A DNA stretch of 64,000 bases from Ancylostoma caninum (Eukaryota > Nematoda > Chromadorea > Rhabditida > Ancylostomatidae), in NCBI GenBank assembly GCA_037903475.1, contig JBAJFG010000226.1, positions 124,001 to 188,000 on the forward strand, read 5' to 3'. The notes under the pieces were generated by a model. The model was not told where the DNA came from and did no database searches. It worked only from the letters and a program-made list of their open reading frames with translations. This document shows, piece by piece, positions 49,164 to 60,755 of this stretch (position 1 is the first letter of the stretch; every line of letters begins with the position of its first letter). The position numbers and the translations under genes are program-made.

Positions 49164-49447
49164 CATTTTGCTGAAAATTTTATGTATTTTGTGTCATTTT
49201 ACGCATTAAACATCCATGACCTGTCGACATATTCATTTGTTTGCCCAAATTAAGATTTTTAATGTAAACAAACATTTTGCAAGAAGATTCCGCTGGGCAG
49301 GCATTGGACCTTGGAGTCGCCACCAACATGGCATGATCCCATGCTCAGGGTCCGCCGGGATGCCTTGCAGCAGCTAACAGTGCTGAAAATCGTACCTCTC
49401 GGAAACTTCTCATTTTGGAGCAGAATATGACGCTTGAAGACTTTTTT
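49164..49447 (+). repeat. 285-bp direct repeat, copy 1
   Basis: Nearly identical to 50657-50942 (from GCTGAAAATTT to GACTTTTTTTTCGGAAT). The two copies flank the Helitron and about 250 bp of other sequence. They look like a segmental duplication around the Helitron, or two copies of an uncharacterised short repeat. Confidence 0.85.
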
Positions 49448-49501
49448 TCGGAATTCGTATATAACTATATTTCAAGCTTAGATTCGAGTATATATTGTGA
49501 A

Positions 49502-50457
49502 CTAGCTGCAGTACCCGGCTTTGCTCGGGTGTTTTACTACCTTGGCTACATCACACTGCTGAGGCCAATTACTATCACCAATAAATTCATTGAAATCTCC
49601 ATAATTTTGGTGATCAGCATGTTAGCGAAGCTCAGGTGGCCCTTTTCCATCGACTTGTGGGCGAAAAGTTAGCAAAGCTATTCCGGTGACATTGAATCGA
49701 TGTATTCCTACAAATTAGTTGTCATATTCATACTCAGCTTATCGAGGAACCCCAGGAGAGATGTCTTCACCGCCTCATTGGGCGGAAGAGCCAAAAATCA
49801 ATAAAATCGATAAATCGATATTTCATGCGAAATGGTTGGCATATTCGTGTTCAGCGTATGGAGAAACCCCAGTAGACATGTCTCTGTCCGTCCTTGGGCG
49901 GAAATAGAAAGAAATCGATAAGATCGATACATCAATATTTCGTGCAAAATGGTTGTTGTATTCGTACTCAGCGTATTGAGAAACCCCAGGAGACATGTCC
50001 TCACCGCTCCATTGGGCAAAAGAGCCGAAAATCAATAAAATCGATAAATCGATATTTCATGCGAAATGGTTGTCATATTCGTGTTCAGCGTATTGAGAAA
50101 CCCCAGAAGATATGTCTTTGTCCGCCCCCGAGCGAAAATGGGAAAAATCGATAAAATCAATAAATCAATATTTCGTACAAAATGGTTATCATATTCGTAT
50201 TCTGCGTATTGAGGAACCCCAGAAGACATGTTCCCACCGACCCTTGAGCAAAAATAACGAAAAATCAATAAAATCGATATAATCGATAAATCAGTCAATA
50301 ATCCCAGGTGCAAAGTAGCCTATAACCTCCGCCGGCCCCCAAAGAACCTACATGCAAAATTTGGTCCCGATCGGTTCACTCTCCGTGATTTCTATTCATT
50401 ACATACATACACACACATACATACATACATACAAACTTTGACTTTTATATATACAGA
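49502..50457 (-). mobile_element. Non-autonomous Helitron, copy B
   Basis: On the minus strand it starts TCTGTATATATAAAAGTC after A and ends hairpin-TACTGCAGCTAG before T, as in copy A at 10272-11088. It contains five to six tandem units of about 120 bp (the word GAAATGGTTGTCATATTCG, then CCCCAG...GACATGTC, then AATCAATAAAATCGATAAAT). Copy A has fewer units, so unit number varies between copies. There is a CATA-rich microsatellite near the 5' end. Confidence 0.85.
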
Positions 50458-50656
50458 TTGAAGCACAAACTGTCAAAGTGTAGCATCTGGGAGTTTTTCG
50501 TTAGAAACCTCAATGTTGAGAAGCTACTGTTCGCTAGAGAGATGAGCTACGAAACTCTTAAGAAAACCTTATGAGGAGCACTACGTGCACTTCCAGGAAG
50601 TGCAGTTGAAGCAGTTCTGGCTGTCATCGCTGGTCAACTAGGACTGCACTAATTTT

Positions 50657-50942
50657 TGCTGAAAATTTCATGTATTTTGTGTCATTTTACGCATTAAACA
50701 TCCATGACATGTCGAAATATTCATTTGTTTGCCCAAATTAAGATTATTAATGTAAACAAACATTTTGCAAGAAGATTCCGCTGGGCAGGCATTGGACCTT
50801 TGAGTCGCCACCAACGTGGCATGATCCCATGCTCAGGGTCCGCCGGGATGCCTTGCAGCAGCTAACAGTGCTGAAAATCGTACCTCTCGGAAACTTCTCA
50901 TTTTGGAGCAGAATATGACGCTTGAAGACTTTTTTTTCGGAA
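50657..50942 (+). repeat. 285-bp direct repeat, copy 2
   Basis: Partner of 49164-49447, differing at only a few positions. After it the two contexts diverge. Confidence 0.85.
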
Positions 50943-51734
50943 TCCTCCCATTGTCCGAACGCTCTTCTAAGGCTACTAAAGACGTTGATAGGATTGCGAC
51001 TAAATTTTCCACAAAATTGGTGCAGTTCCATTTGGCAAACGATGACTCCTAGAACTACATCAACTGCACACACTGGAAATAGACTTAATGTTCTTTACGA
51101 ATTTCTATTAGGAGATCAGTAGCTCGTCTCACTAGCGAACAGTAGCTCTCTCAACGTCGCGGTTTTCAAAAGGCACAACAAAGGTTTGTATTTTGGACAA
51201 GGGTAACATCGAGACTAGTAGGCCTGCAGCAACGGCACTTGCAGAACATGAAGCTCACAAAGAGTTTTCTTGAACCTGCTATTCTTTCTTGCTCAAGTTT
51301 GGTCGTTCTGTTGCAACCAACAACTTCGTCAAAAAATGGGTTTTCTTAAGTTAGTCTGGAGTTTGTCCAGATCTGCTCCCAGATGCTTGACTTTGAGGGT
51401 TTCTGCTTCAATTCACAATATACAATCGAATCTAAGCTTGGTATCCAGTTCGTCGCGCGTGTTTGAGCTACTACTAACTCTATCCATTGCACGGCATCAA
51501 TCGACATATCGATTACTTGGACGAAAGCTGTAAACCAAAAGTTTCCTTCGACACTAAGTAGGTCTTTTGAAAGATCTCTTTGAGACAAATCGAATGGTCA
51601 CCAAATCGCTTTGATTACTGGAGTTTTACGGAAGGTAATGCAAAGCTACGCTGGGCGACGGTGACTCCGTGGAGGTTTTCGCGATCCCTTGGGCATTATT
51701 GTAATATCCATATTCTGGCTTTTGCTTTCTCTAG
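50943..51734. other. Unassigned sequence
   Basis: Short unrelated ORFs only. It includes the inverse partner (51571-51702) of the dispersed repeat at 41426-41560. Confidence 0.4.
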
Positions 51735-51979
51735 AGCCCTTGGAATGGAAAAGACAACTACTCAGACTGTTGCCCAACCAACACCATCAGTACCAGCTTC
51801 TTCAGAACAAGTTGGTAAGTACTCTTCTATTCATTTAGAGTGAGCATAGATTGTTCGGTGAACGTTAATGTGATGCAACAAATTGAATTGTTAAATAAAC
51901 ATCAATTCCTTCAGCGTTCAATTAAATTGATTTTCGCTCAGGGATTTGGCTCCGTCCTATCGAGGAACGAGAAGAATGA
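51735..51979 (+). CDS. Possible small two-exon coding unit
   Basis: An acceptor (TTTGCTTTCTCTAG) precedes an ATG at 51745. An open frame of 23 codons rich in Thr, Pro, Ser and Gln runs to a strong donor (TTG|GTAAGT at 51814). An acceptor at 51941 (TTTTCGCTCAG) restores a frame that stops at 51977-51979, giving about 35 residues. The first exon could instead be the start of a longer gene with exons I did not recognise, or a remnant. No homology recognised. Confidence 0.25.
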
Positions 51980-52654
51980 ATGTAGAGGGGCAAATTTTGC
52001 TCATCGCTTGCTAATGTCTAGTGCTACTTCACTTTCTTTGCTGCTCATGCAAGAGAACAAACGCTAGCCATGTAATTCCCTTGAAAACTCATGAAAGCCG
52101 CCAGAAGAATGGCAGCATTGCAGTTTTTGAAGAGGATTAAAATGGATGTCATTAGGATCATGTTATTTCACAGTTACCCCAGTCGGAACGGATGTACAGG
52201 GTGGCTGAAAAGTACGGCATCCCAATTAGCGCTTTTGTTTTCTTATGTATGAGTGTCAATCTATTTTGGTTCCATATATGGTTGAAACGTCATTAAATAT
52301 TTCTCCTTCTGACCCATAATACGTTTAGTTTCACATAGCTACGCTTACTCACTTCGAGAATCCACTGTGTCCCACAGCGATCCAAAGTGTCCATCGTATC
52401 AATGCAAATAAAAGCTGGTTTCTCTTATGAGAGCAGTTCTGAGAATAGCAAACGATGAAGTATAAATAGGAAGCATCAGAAAGGAATACCAGGATACCAA
52501 GTTGTACCCGGTTAGCGAACACAAGAGGAATACCTGGGATTATAAAAAAGGTGGTAAGCCGAAATGGTGAGGTCAGTCTGAACAAGATGGCGGTAAGTCC
52601 TGCATTCCCTTGCTCGCTCGTCTAGCCAGCTTACCATCATGAAAGGGGTAGGAC

Positions 52655-52755
52655 CAACCGCTAGGCGAAAAATAATTGCGGTGACCGACTTCCATAAGCC
52701 TCGCCTATGAGCTAAGGAGCTCTGTGGTGGAGAAGGTGTGGAAAGGCTGCTCAGT
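52655..52755 (+). repeat. Dispersed repeat, copy 2 of 3
   Basis: Shares with 6241-6345 the run GCGAAA..ATAATTG, the GTGACCGACTTC core and AGCTAAGGAGCTCTGTGGT. Confidence 0.6.
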
Positions 52756-53740
52756 ACCTGCGGATGAGACCTGACGCATATCCTCCACCTGGTGTACTGT
52801 CGGGGCTTACATCTAATTGCCCAACAGCAACTCCTCCACTCTCCAACTATCAATCCAGCGCAGAGATGGACACCAAAACCCCTTCACAACATCTACGTTA
52901 TACCTCGTCATATTCGCACCGCGGAATCAGGCATTTCAGATGTGACATTCCAAATCGTTCCATAAGAATGTGAAAAAATGGTCTCAATCAGAGACCATTA
53001 AAATCCAAACAACGCGCTTCAAAACCTTTATCGCAGCTTGCCTATATGTTTAATGCAAGACAGTTCTAACAAAAGAACTGCAGAAAATGTGCAAAATACA
53101 GCAGCTGCAAATATGTGACTTGCTGATTCTCCGATTTTCGAAAGCAGAAGAAATTTAGAAGATGAAGAACCAAATTTGTTCAACCTTTGTTTACGTGTTA
53201 TACGAATTTAAACGATGGAGCAGAATTTTACCACACTTAGCGTTAGGCGTTTAAAGAATATTTGCAGCCTGGCAAATGATTCTTTCCATAGGTGACGGAG
53301 TTAAACTTTTTTTTTCAAAATTCAACGCCTACATAGGTCCGCGTGTTCAACATCGTCAAAATTAACATTCGAGATTCATTGGACCAAAGGGTTCTGTAAG
53401 AATCTAGTAATGATCAAGATCAGAGATTCTCTAACTTTAATTAGTTCTAATATGTACCGTTCTCTGTTGAATGTTCGATCTGATAGTTTCAGAAGAATAT
53501 TTTCTGAAACACTCATTTTGGAGAATTTCACCTATATATTTATTTTCTTAGTTTTTCTCGACATTTGGCGACGACAAAAACGACCTTGATCAAACTACTC
53601 ATGCAATTTCTCACAAAAAGCTTATCCGAATAATTCTTTCAATCAAAAGTCTTATAGATGCAAACCCCATGCTATAGTATACAAGGTGGACGGAACGAAT
53701 CCGGACCTCCTCTGCCGGTACTGACAGCCGAGGAGTCGTG

Positions 53741-53836
53741 CCAGACATCCTACAGCTCAGATCTCCATAGCTGATAGACGGGGCTTACGGTTGTTGCTCA
53801 CCGCAATTATATTTCGTCTAGTGGGCTACACCCTTT
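53741..53836 (-). repeat. Dispersed repeat, copy 3 of 3
   Basis: On the minus strand: CGAAATATAATTGCGGTGA, CCCCGTCTATCAGCTA and GGAGATCT, a diverged copy of the family at 6241-6345. Confidence 0.55.
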
Positions 53837-54218
53837 TGTAGCTATAGGTTATTTAGGAAGGAAACACCAAGCCATGCGTGTAAGCTGAGAAATAGAAAAA
53901 TTGTTGGAGACCTTCCTGGTGCACCGCGCGAAGAGTTGTGGAGTTATGAAGAAGTTTCGTAAAAGTTGACCACAGTCTTTAAAGAAACCACCAGTCTGTC
54001 AGTTAGAATTGGTGACTCTCTCGAAAAAGCAATTGAGTCACAACGTTGTCGTGACCAAGAGCTGTGAGGTTTGGAGAGGAGTGCTCGCAATTATGAGGAC
54101 ACCTCTGGTTTCCATAAGGACTGTGAAATCCACGCGGAGATCCATCAAGATGAGATTCCTAGAAATGTGCAACTGTGAAAAAAACTCCATCTATATGTTA
54201 TAGGCGGAAGCCACATAT

Positions 54219-55272
54219 GGGGTGCGATTCATTGACGCGTAACCTGTGGCTACGGCCTGGTTTGAGCCCGACCTGGCGCTGGCTGTGATTCATGATATCG
54301 CAGGTTGGTCATCAGCGGTCACCGCCAGGCTATTTCCAACCTAACGTCCGAAAGTCTGGCTAGCGGTTGGTTAGGCAGTTGGCAATTCAAAATCACTAGT
54401 AAAAGTGCACTATTTTTAGTTAATGGGTGATTACTTGTATATAACAGCTTCCGATACTTCACTGTGCAGTTCCCTCAATACAAAGTTGTCATTTTCCATG
54501 GAAAATTGACACTTTTTGAAATGAAATAAACTGATAAGACAAACAGTACTTCAAATACCAAGTGTAGGGCCCAAATTTTTCTAATTTTTAGGAGGCTGTT
54601 TGCTAAAAACAAATCTTGATTGAAGCACCTGGAGTTGGAAAAAGCGGAAGCATTAACACTAAATATGCGAACATTCAAAAATCGATGAATACGGAAAGAA
54701 ATTATTTATTTACTGGCAGAGAAACGAACAATGATGCAAATTAATTAGTTGTTTCAAAGTGTGTGTGGGAAAAAACGGAAGAAAGAGGATCAGGGAGCAA
54801 ATTATACTCATTGCTCATTTGTTTGGATCGACAAGTAAGTTTAGCGTCCGAATAATTCGTTCGTTTGTATAGCTGGGAAAGCGTGTTATTCTAATAGTTA
54901 AAAAATCGAATATCTCAAGGACGCTATTATTTGAATTATTCGGAAGTTTGGATATTTTTAAAATAGTTGTGTATTCTCACGTATGATTCACAAAACAGGT
55001 TCAACATCAATACAAGAGCTTCAATTTTCATGTACTACCACTAAATGTGTCTTATTTATTCAACAATTGAGCAAAATATGCGAAACAAGTGGTTTCACTG
55101 AAGTTTGGAAAGCCAACGTGCACTTATTGTGGGGCTATCGGCTGGTTAACAACCATAACGTGCGCACATGTTCATGAATCGCTGTCGCGTATGGCCTCTG
55201 GCTACGCTAGCCAGCTGGTTTGGTAGCCAGCGGCTGGCGCGCTAACCCGGTCAGCGTTAATGAATCGCACCC
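54219..55272. mobile_element. 1.05 kb TIR element GGGGTGCGATTCATT...
   Basis: Left end GGGGTGCGATTCATTGACGC and, inverted from the right, GGGTGCGATTCATTAACGC. Subterminal GC-rich words (GCCTGGTTTGAGCC, CTGGCTAGCGG; CCAGCGGCTGGCGCGC) occur on both sides. The centre is AT-rich with no transposase. Flanking bases are compatible with a 2-bp duplication, but that is not diagnostic. Confidence 0.65.
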
Positions 55273-55429
55273 ATGAAAGATTCGGTTTGGTTCCACCGTG
55301 ACGAACAATACACTCTTCTATCCTGGTAGCCAACATCTTATCCAGGAATCCCCGGTGACATTCCTTTCGTTTTTCTTGGTCAGAAACCCCCGATGACATT
55401 CCTTTCGTTTTTATTCGTTCGATTCGTGG

Positions 55430-56365
55430 AGCTATAGTAGGACCTCTCGAATTTGCCTTGAATTTGAGCTTTATGAAACGTAAGGTATCCGTAAAGTGTA
55501 AGCATGCACTCGTCACTCGTCAGTACCAAAAAAGCCTCCTTTCGACCATGCAGACAATTATTTACCCATAAGTATAACATCCATTTTCTCGAGACTGTTT
55601 GATAAACTTTCGAAAGGAAAAATAGAAAGTCATCTTGAAACACAGAAAATTATTCCTCCTTCATAGCATGGAGGAATTTGAAGGAGGCCACTGAAACAGC
55701 AATGCTAACTGCACTCAATCTGTGGACATCTAGTCTTGAGGTAGACGTGCATCTTGGTGTTTTCCCCACTATAGGGCCACGGCGAACCCATCCTCCATCC
55801 GTGGACCCGTATGCTGGCGTTTTCCCCACTAATGAGAATCATGCTGACTCACAATCATGCTTTCGAAAGTTTCTCAAACAGTCTCGAGAAAATGGATGTT
55901 ATACTTATGGGTAAATAATTGTCTGCATGGTCGAAAGGAGGCTTTTTTGGTACTGACGAGTGACGAGTGCATGCTTACACTTTACGGATACCTTACGTTT
56001 CATAAAGCTCAAATTCAAGGCAAATTCGAGAGGTCCTACTATAGCTTAGTGGGGAAAACGCCACCATACGGGTCCACGGATGGAGGATGGGTTCGCCGTG
56101 GCCCAATAGTGGGGAAAACACCAAGATGCACGTCTACCTCAAGACTAGATGTCCACAGATTGGATTTATTTCTCCTTCATAGCATGTAGGCATTTGAAGG
56201 AGGCCACTGAAACAGCAATGCTAACTGCACTCAATCTGTGGACATCTAGTCTTGAGGTAGACGTGCATCTTGGTGTTTTCCCCACTATTGGGCCACGGCG
56301 AACTCATCCTCCATCCGTGGACCCGTATGCTGGCGTTTTCCCCACTAATGAGAATCATGCTGACT
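55430..56365. repeat. Inverted/direct duplication complex
   Basis: 55430-55640 reappears inverted at about 55857-56045 (near-identical; words such as GGATGTTATACTTATGGGTA and its inverse). 55655-55850 reappears in direct orientation at 56165-56365, and part of it (55715-55830) appears inverted at 56046-56160. The order is therefore A, B, A-inverse, B-inverse, B. A does not resemble any family I recognise. Confidence 0.85.
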
Positions 56366-56623
56366 CACTCTCTATCCATGCATCCGTATCCAGGCGCTTT
56401 CTGCACTTTTGGGCCAGGGAAGACCCATTCTCCATTCATGGATCTGTATCCTGGCGTTCCTCCCACTATCGGGTCAGGGCAGACCCAAACCATCGGTGGG
56501 ACCCGTGTCCCAGCGCTTTCCCCAATATTGGGCCACCTGCGGACCCATTCTCCATCGATGGACCCGTATCCTGGCGTTTTGCACTGTTGGGCCACGGCGG
56601 ACTCTTTCTCGATCGGTGGGCAC
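55745..56623 (+). repeat. Diverged left edge of the large minisatellite
   Basis: Units of the type GGGCCACGGCGAACCCATCC ... GGACCCGTATGCTGGCGTTT occur here, much more diverged from each other than those right of 57.6 kb. They are mixed with the inverted duplication and interrupted by the MITE at 56624-56766. Confidence 0.8.
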
Positions 56624-56766
56624 CAGTGGCGGACGCAGGAGGCGGTGGGGGGAGGCCCCCCCCCCGAGAATGGGTCGTTTTTATTTTCCATCTGGGTTCC
56701 CAAAGCGGCGGAGACCCCACTTTCTTCCCACGACTCCCTCCCGCCCACTTTCTGCGTCCGCCACTG
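56624..56766. mobile_element. hAT-like MITE, second copy of the CAGTGGCGGACGCAG family
   Basis: 143 bp, perfect ends CAGTGGCGGACGCAG / CTGCGTCCGCCACTG, with a G/C homopolymer-rich centre. It is flanked by gtgggcac and gtggacgc (6 of 8 identical), matching a decayed 8-bp hAT duplication. It interrupts a unit of the minisatellite. The sister copy is at 177-432. Confidence 0.75.
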
Positions 56767-57160
56767 GTGGACGCCTATCCTGATGTTTTTCTGAACTACA
56801 GTGCCCCAGCATCAGTCCGTCATCAGTGCACCCACACTCTTCGTAAATCTTGAAAAAGTAGAAGAAAGTTAGGAAATATTTACAAAGTTTGATCAGTTGC
56901 ACAACTGGTTCCAGAAAATGTCACAACAGCTTATAATGACGCGTTTTTCGTTCGTTCATCCTGTGCATTTGATTGTAACTAGCGCCCCTTCGGGACGCTA
57001 GAAAGTGGGGTGGGGCAGCCACGTGGGACATGTGCAAACGCTTCACATTTGCGAAATCTCTAGAAAATTGATAAAGAAGCAGGACCAATCTTCCAATGGG
57101 CCCAAACATGAAGTCCTTCTTATGAGTTGAGAATGAGTATGAGAAGTTCGTTCGCCATCG
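56767..57160. other. Non-repetitive spacer between minisatellite blocks
   Basis: AT-rich sequence without recognised genes or repeat ends, separating the diverged left block from the main array. Confidence 0.5.
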
Positions 57161-60100
57161 TGTGGCGTATTCGTCCGTATTCCTCACTACCGGCCTAACG
57201 CAGACGCGTTCTCCATCGGCGGAACTGTATCCTGCCGTTCCCCACACTATTGCACGAGGCGAAATCGTATCCGAGTGTTTTCCAGACTACTGGGCCGCAG
57301 CGGGCTTTCCTCCATCGGTGGACCCGTATTCTGGCGCCATCTTCACTATTAGGTTTGAACCATATCCTGATATTCTCCACTTTACTGAGTCACAGCGGAC
57401 CAATCCTATATTGGCGGACCCGTATTCTGGTGTCATCCATACTACTGGGCCACGGCGGGCCCCTCCTCCATCAGAGCGCCCGTATTCTGGCGCCTTCATC
57501 ACAGTTAGGGCAAGCCGGATCCGTTCTCCAGGGGCGGGTTCGCATCCTGGCATTCTCATCACTACTAAAGTGAACCCGTATCCTGACGTTCTCCACACCA
57601 TTATGCTACGACGGGTCCTTCCTCCATCGCTGGACCCGTATCCTGGCGTCACCCACACCACTGGGCCACAGTGGGCTTTTTCTCCATCGGTGGACCCGTA
57701 TCTTGGCGTTCCCCACACCACAGGGCCACGGCGGGCCCTTTCTCCATCGCTGGACCCGTATCCTTGCGTCCCCCACACCACTGGGCTACAGTGGGCTTTT
57801 TCTCCATCGGTGGGCCCGTATCCGGGCGTCCCCCACACCACTGGGCCCTGGCGGGCTCTTTCTCCATCGCTGGACCCGTGTCATGGCGTTCCCCACAGGG
57901 CCACGGCGGGTCCTTCCTCCATCGCTGGACCCGTATCTTGGCGTTCCCCACACCAATGGGCCACGGCGGGCCCTTTCTCCATTGGTCGACGTGTGTCTCG
58001 GCGTCCCCCGCACCACTGGGCCCTGGCGGGCTCTTTCTCAATCGCTGGACCCGTGTCATGGCGTTCCCCACAGGGCCACGGCGGGTCCTTCCTCCATCGC
58101 TGGACCCGTGTCCTGGCGCCCCACACTACTGGGCCACGGGGGGTCCTTTCTCCATTGGTGGTGTGTCTCGGCGTCCCCCACACCACTGGGCCCTGGCGGG
58201 CTCTTTCTCCATCGCTGGACCCGTGTCATGGCGTTCCCCACAAGGCCACGGCGGGTCCTTCCTCCACCGCTGGACCCGTGTCCTGGCGCCCCTCACACTA
58301 CTGGGCCACGGCGGGCCCTTTCTCCATTGGTCGACGTGTGTCTCGGCGTCCCCGCACCACTGGGCCCTGGCGGGCTCTTTCTCCATCGCTGGACCCGTGT
58401 CATGGCGTCCCCCACACCACTGGGCCCTGGCGGGCTCTTTCTCCATCGCTGGACCCGTGTCATGGCGTTCCCCACAGGGCCACGGCGGGTCCTTCCTCCA
58501 TCGCTGGACCCGTATCCTGGCGTCCCCCACACCACTGGGCTACAGTGGGCTTTTTCTCCATCGGTGGGCCCGTATCCTGGCGTCCCCCACACCACTGGGC
58601 CCTGGCGGGGCTCTTTCTCCATCGCTGGACCCGTGTCATGGCGTTCCCCACAGGGCCACGGCGGGCCCTTTCTCCATCGCTGGACCCGTATCCTGCGTCC
58701 CCCACACCACTGGGCTACAGTGGGCTTTTTCTCCATCGGTGGGCCCGTATCCTGGCGTCCCCCACACCACTGGGCCCTGGCGGGCTCTTTCTCCATTGCT
58801 GGACCCGTGTCATGGCGTTCCCCACAGGGCCACGGCGGGTCCTTCCTCCATCGCTGGACCCGTGTCCTGGCGCCCCTCACACTATTGGGCCACGGGGGGT
58901 CCTTTCTCCATTGGTGGGCCCGTATCTTGGCGTTCCCCACACCAATGGGCCACGGCGGACCCTTTCTCCATTGGTCGACGTGTGTCTAGGCGTCCCCCGC
59001 ACCACTGGGCCCTGGCGGGCTCTTTCTCCATCGCTGGACCCGTGTCATGGCGTTCCCCACAGGGCCACGGCGGGTCCTTCCTCCATCGCTGGACCCGTAT
59101 CCTGGCGTCCCCCGCACCACTGGGCCCTGGCGGGCTCTTTCTCCATCGCTGGACCCGTGTCATGGCGTTCCCCACAGGGCCACGGCGGGTCCTTCCTCCA
59201 TCGCTGGACCCGTATCCTGGCGTCCCCCACACCACTGGGCCCTGGCGGGCTCTTTCTCCATCGCTGGACCCGTGTCATGGCGTTCCCCACAGGGCTACGG
59301 CGGGTCCTTCCTCCATCGCTGGACCCGTATCCTGGCGTCCCCCACACCACTGGGCCCTGGCGGGCTCTTTCTCCATCGCTGGACCCGTGTCATGGCGTTC
59401 CCCACAGGGCCACGGCGGGTCCTTCCTCCATCGCTGGACCCGTATCCTGGCGTCCCCCACACCACTGGGCTACAGTGGGCTTTTTCTCCATCGGTGGGCC
59501 CGTATCCTGGCGTCCCCCACACCACTGGGCCCTGGCGGGCTCTTTCTCCATCGCTGGACCCGTGTCATGGCGCCCCTCACACTATTGGGCCACGGGGGGT
59601 CCTTTCTCCATTGGTGGGCCCGTATCTTGGCGTTCCCCACACCAATGGGCCACGGCGGACCCTTTCTCCATTGGTCGACGTGTGTCTCGGCGTCCCCCGC
59701 ACCACTGGGCCCTGGTGGGCTCTTTCTCCATCGCTGGACCCGTGTCATGGCGTTCCCCACAGGGCCACGGCGGGTCCTTCCTCCATCGCTGGACCCGTAT
59801 CCTGGCGTCCCCCGCACCATTGGGCCCTGGCGGCCCCTTCTCCATCGCTGGACCCGTGTCATGGCGTTCCCCACAGGGCCACGGCGGGTCCTTCCTTCAT
59901 CGCTGGACCCGTATCCTGGCGTCCCCCACACCACTGGGCCCTGGCGGGCTCTTTCTCCATCGCTGGACCCGTGTCATGGCGTTCCCCACAGGGCCACGGC
60001 GGGTCCTTCCTCCATCGCTGGACCCGTATCCTGGCGTCACCCACACCACTGGGCCCTGGCGGGCTCTTTCTCCATCGCTGGACCCGTGTCATGGCGTTCC

Positions 60101-60490
60101 CCACAGGGCCACGGCGGGTCCTTCCTCCATCGCTGGACCCGTGTCATGGCGTTCCCCACAGGGCCACGGCGGGTCCTTCCTCCATCGCTGGACCCGTATC
60201 CTGGCGCCCCTCACACTACTGGGCCACGGCGGGCCCTTTCTCCATTGGTCGACGTGTGTCTCGGCGTCCCCGCACCACTGGGCCCTGGCGGGCTCTTTCT
60301 CCATCGCTGGACCCGTGTCATGGCGTCCCCCACACCACTGGGCCCTGGCGGGCTCTTTCTCCATCGCTGGACCCGTGTCATGGCGTTCCCCACAGGGCCA
60401 CGGCGGGTCCTTCCTCCATCGCTGGACCCGTATCCTGGCGTCCCCCACACCACTGGGCCACGGGGGGCCCTTTCTTCATCGGTGGACCCG
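57161..60490 (+). repeat. Large GC-rich minisatellite, 60/55-bp units with higher-order structure
   Basis: Roughly 55 tandem units. The basic unit is about 60 bp: GGGCCCTGGCGGGCTCTTTC, TCCATCGCTGGACCCGTGTC, ATGGCGTTCCCCACACCACT. A shorter 55-bp version lacks the CACCA-type joint. Variants differ at TCGCTGG/TCGGTGG/TTGGTCG and GTGTCATGG/GTATCCTGG. The commonest pattern is a 115-bp dimer of a GTGTCATGG unit and a GTATCCTGG unit. A longer block with CACTATTGGGCC..ATTGGTCGACGTGTGTCTC recurs near 58870-58990 and 59570-59690, and shortened near 58110, 58300 and 60210. Units at the left edge (57161-57600) are diverged; the centre is nearly homogeneous. Confidence 0.95.
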
Positions 60491-60638
60491 TATCCGTCTA
60501 TGTCTACGGACGTTCGTCACCCGCCGCGCCGCCGCGCGCGAATTCGCGCGCGGCATCACATTTTTTTCCCTAGCGCAGACGCCCGGAGGGTGGGTATGGA
60601 GCGTTATACCTGGAGTGGGAGGCGCGGTCGAGCTCTGA
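57162..60638 (+). other. Long open frame across the minisatellite (1158 codons), coding status doubtful
   Basis: The frame is open from 57162 to 60638, but so are the others for long stretches (57671-60679, 1002 codons; 57703-58989, 428 codons; 59047-60573, 508 codons). The cause is that the 60-bp unit has no stop codon in any plus-strand frame, and the 55-bp variants rotate the frame repeatedly. The three 20-residue repeats read like LSPSLDPYPGVPHTTGPRRA, FSIAGPVSWRSPHHWATAGP and FLHRWTRILASPTPLGHGGP. No start context, splice site or known domain supports translation. Confidence 0.15.
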
Positions 60639-60755
60639 CCAATCGCAGAGCTGAGCCGCACCGCCCTCTCCAGGTATAACACCCCACACCCCGGGAGAGT
60701 TCGTCGCGCACTCCGCCCTTTTCGCCGCGTTCGCGAAAGGACGGGTGACGAACGT
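60510..60755. mobile_element. Fold-back MITE at the right end of the minisatellite
   Basis: Ends ACGTTCGTCACCCG and CGGGTGACGAACGT are inverted repeats. An inner pair GTTATACCTGGAG/CTCCAGGTATAAC closes a second stem. GC-rich (many GCGCG), no ORF. It terminates the array, so the last minisatellite unit may have been its target. Confidence 0.8.

Larger units (their letters stand above)
51980..54218. other. Mostly non-coding, with repeat fragments
   Basis: No convincing exons. It holds two copies of the dispersed repeat described at 6241 (52655-52755 and 53741-53836, opposite strands). AT-rich sequence at 53000-53680 shows no structure that I recognise. Confidence 0.4.

Noticed and set aside
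47806..49166. ORFs of 80-140 codons on both strands
   Set aside because: They lie in GC-rich fold-back arms, appear on both strands as mirror images, and show no domains.
57287..60453. Minus-strand ORFs of 60-215 codons across the minisatellite
   Set aside because: They are reverse readings of the same repeat, broken by TGA in GTGTCATGG-type units.
57671..60679. Second very long plus-strand ORF (1002 codons) and the 428- and 508-codon ORFs in the minisatellite as separate genes
   Set aside because: They are other frames of the same stop-free tandem unit, with no splice context, start context or domain.
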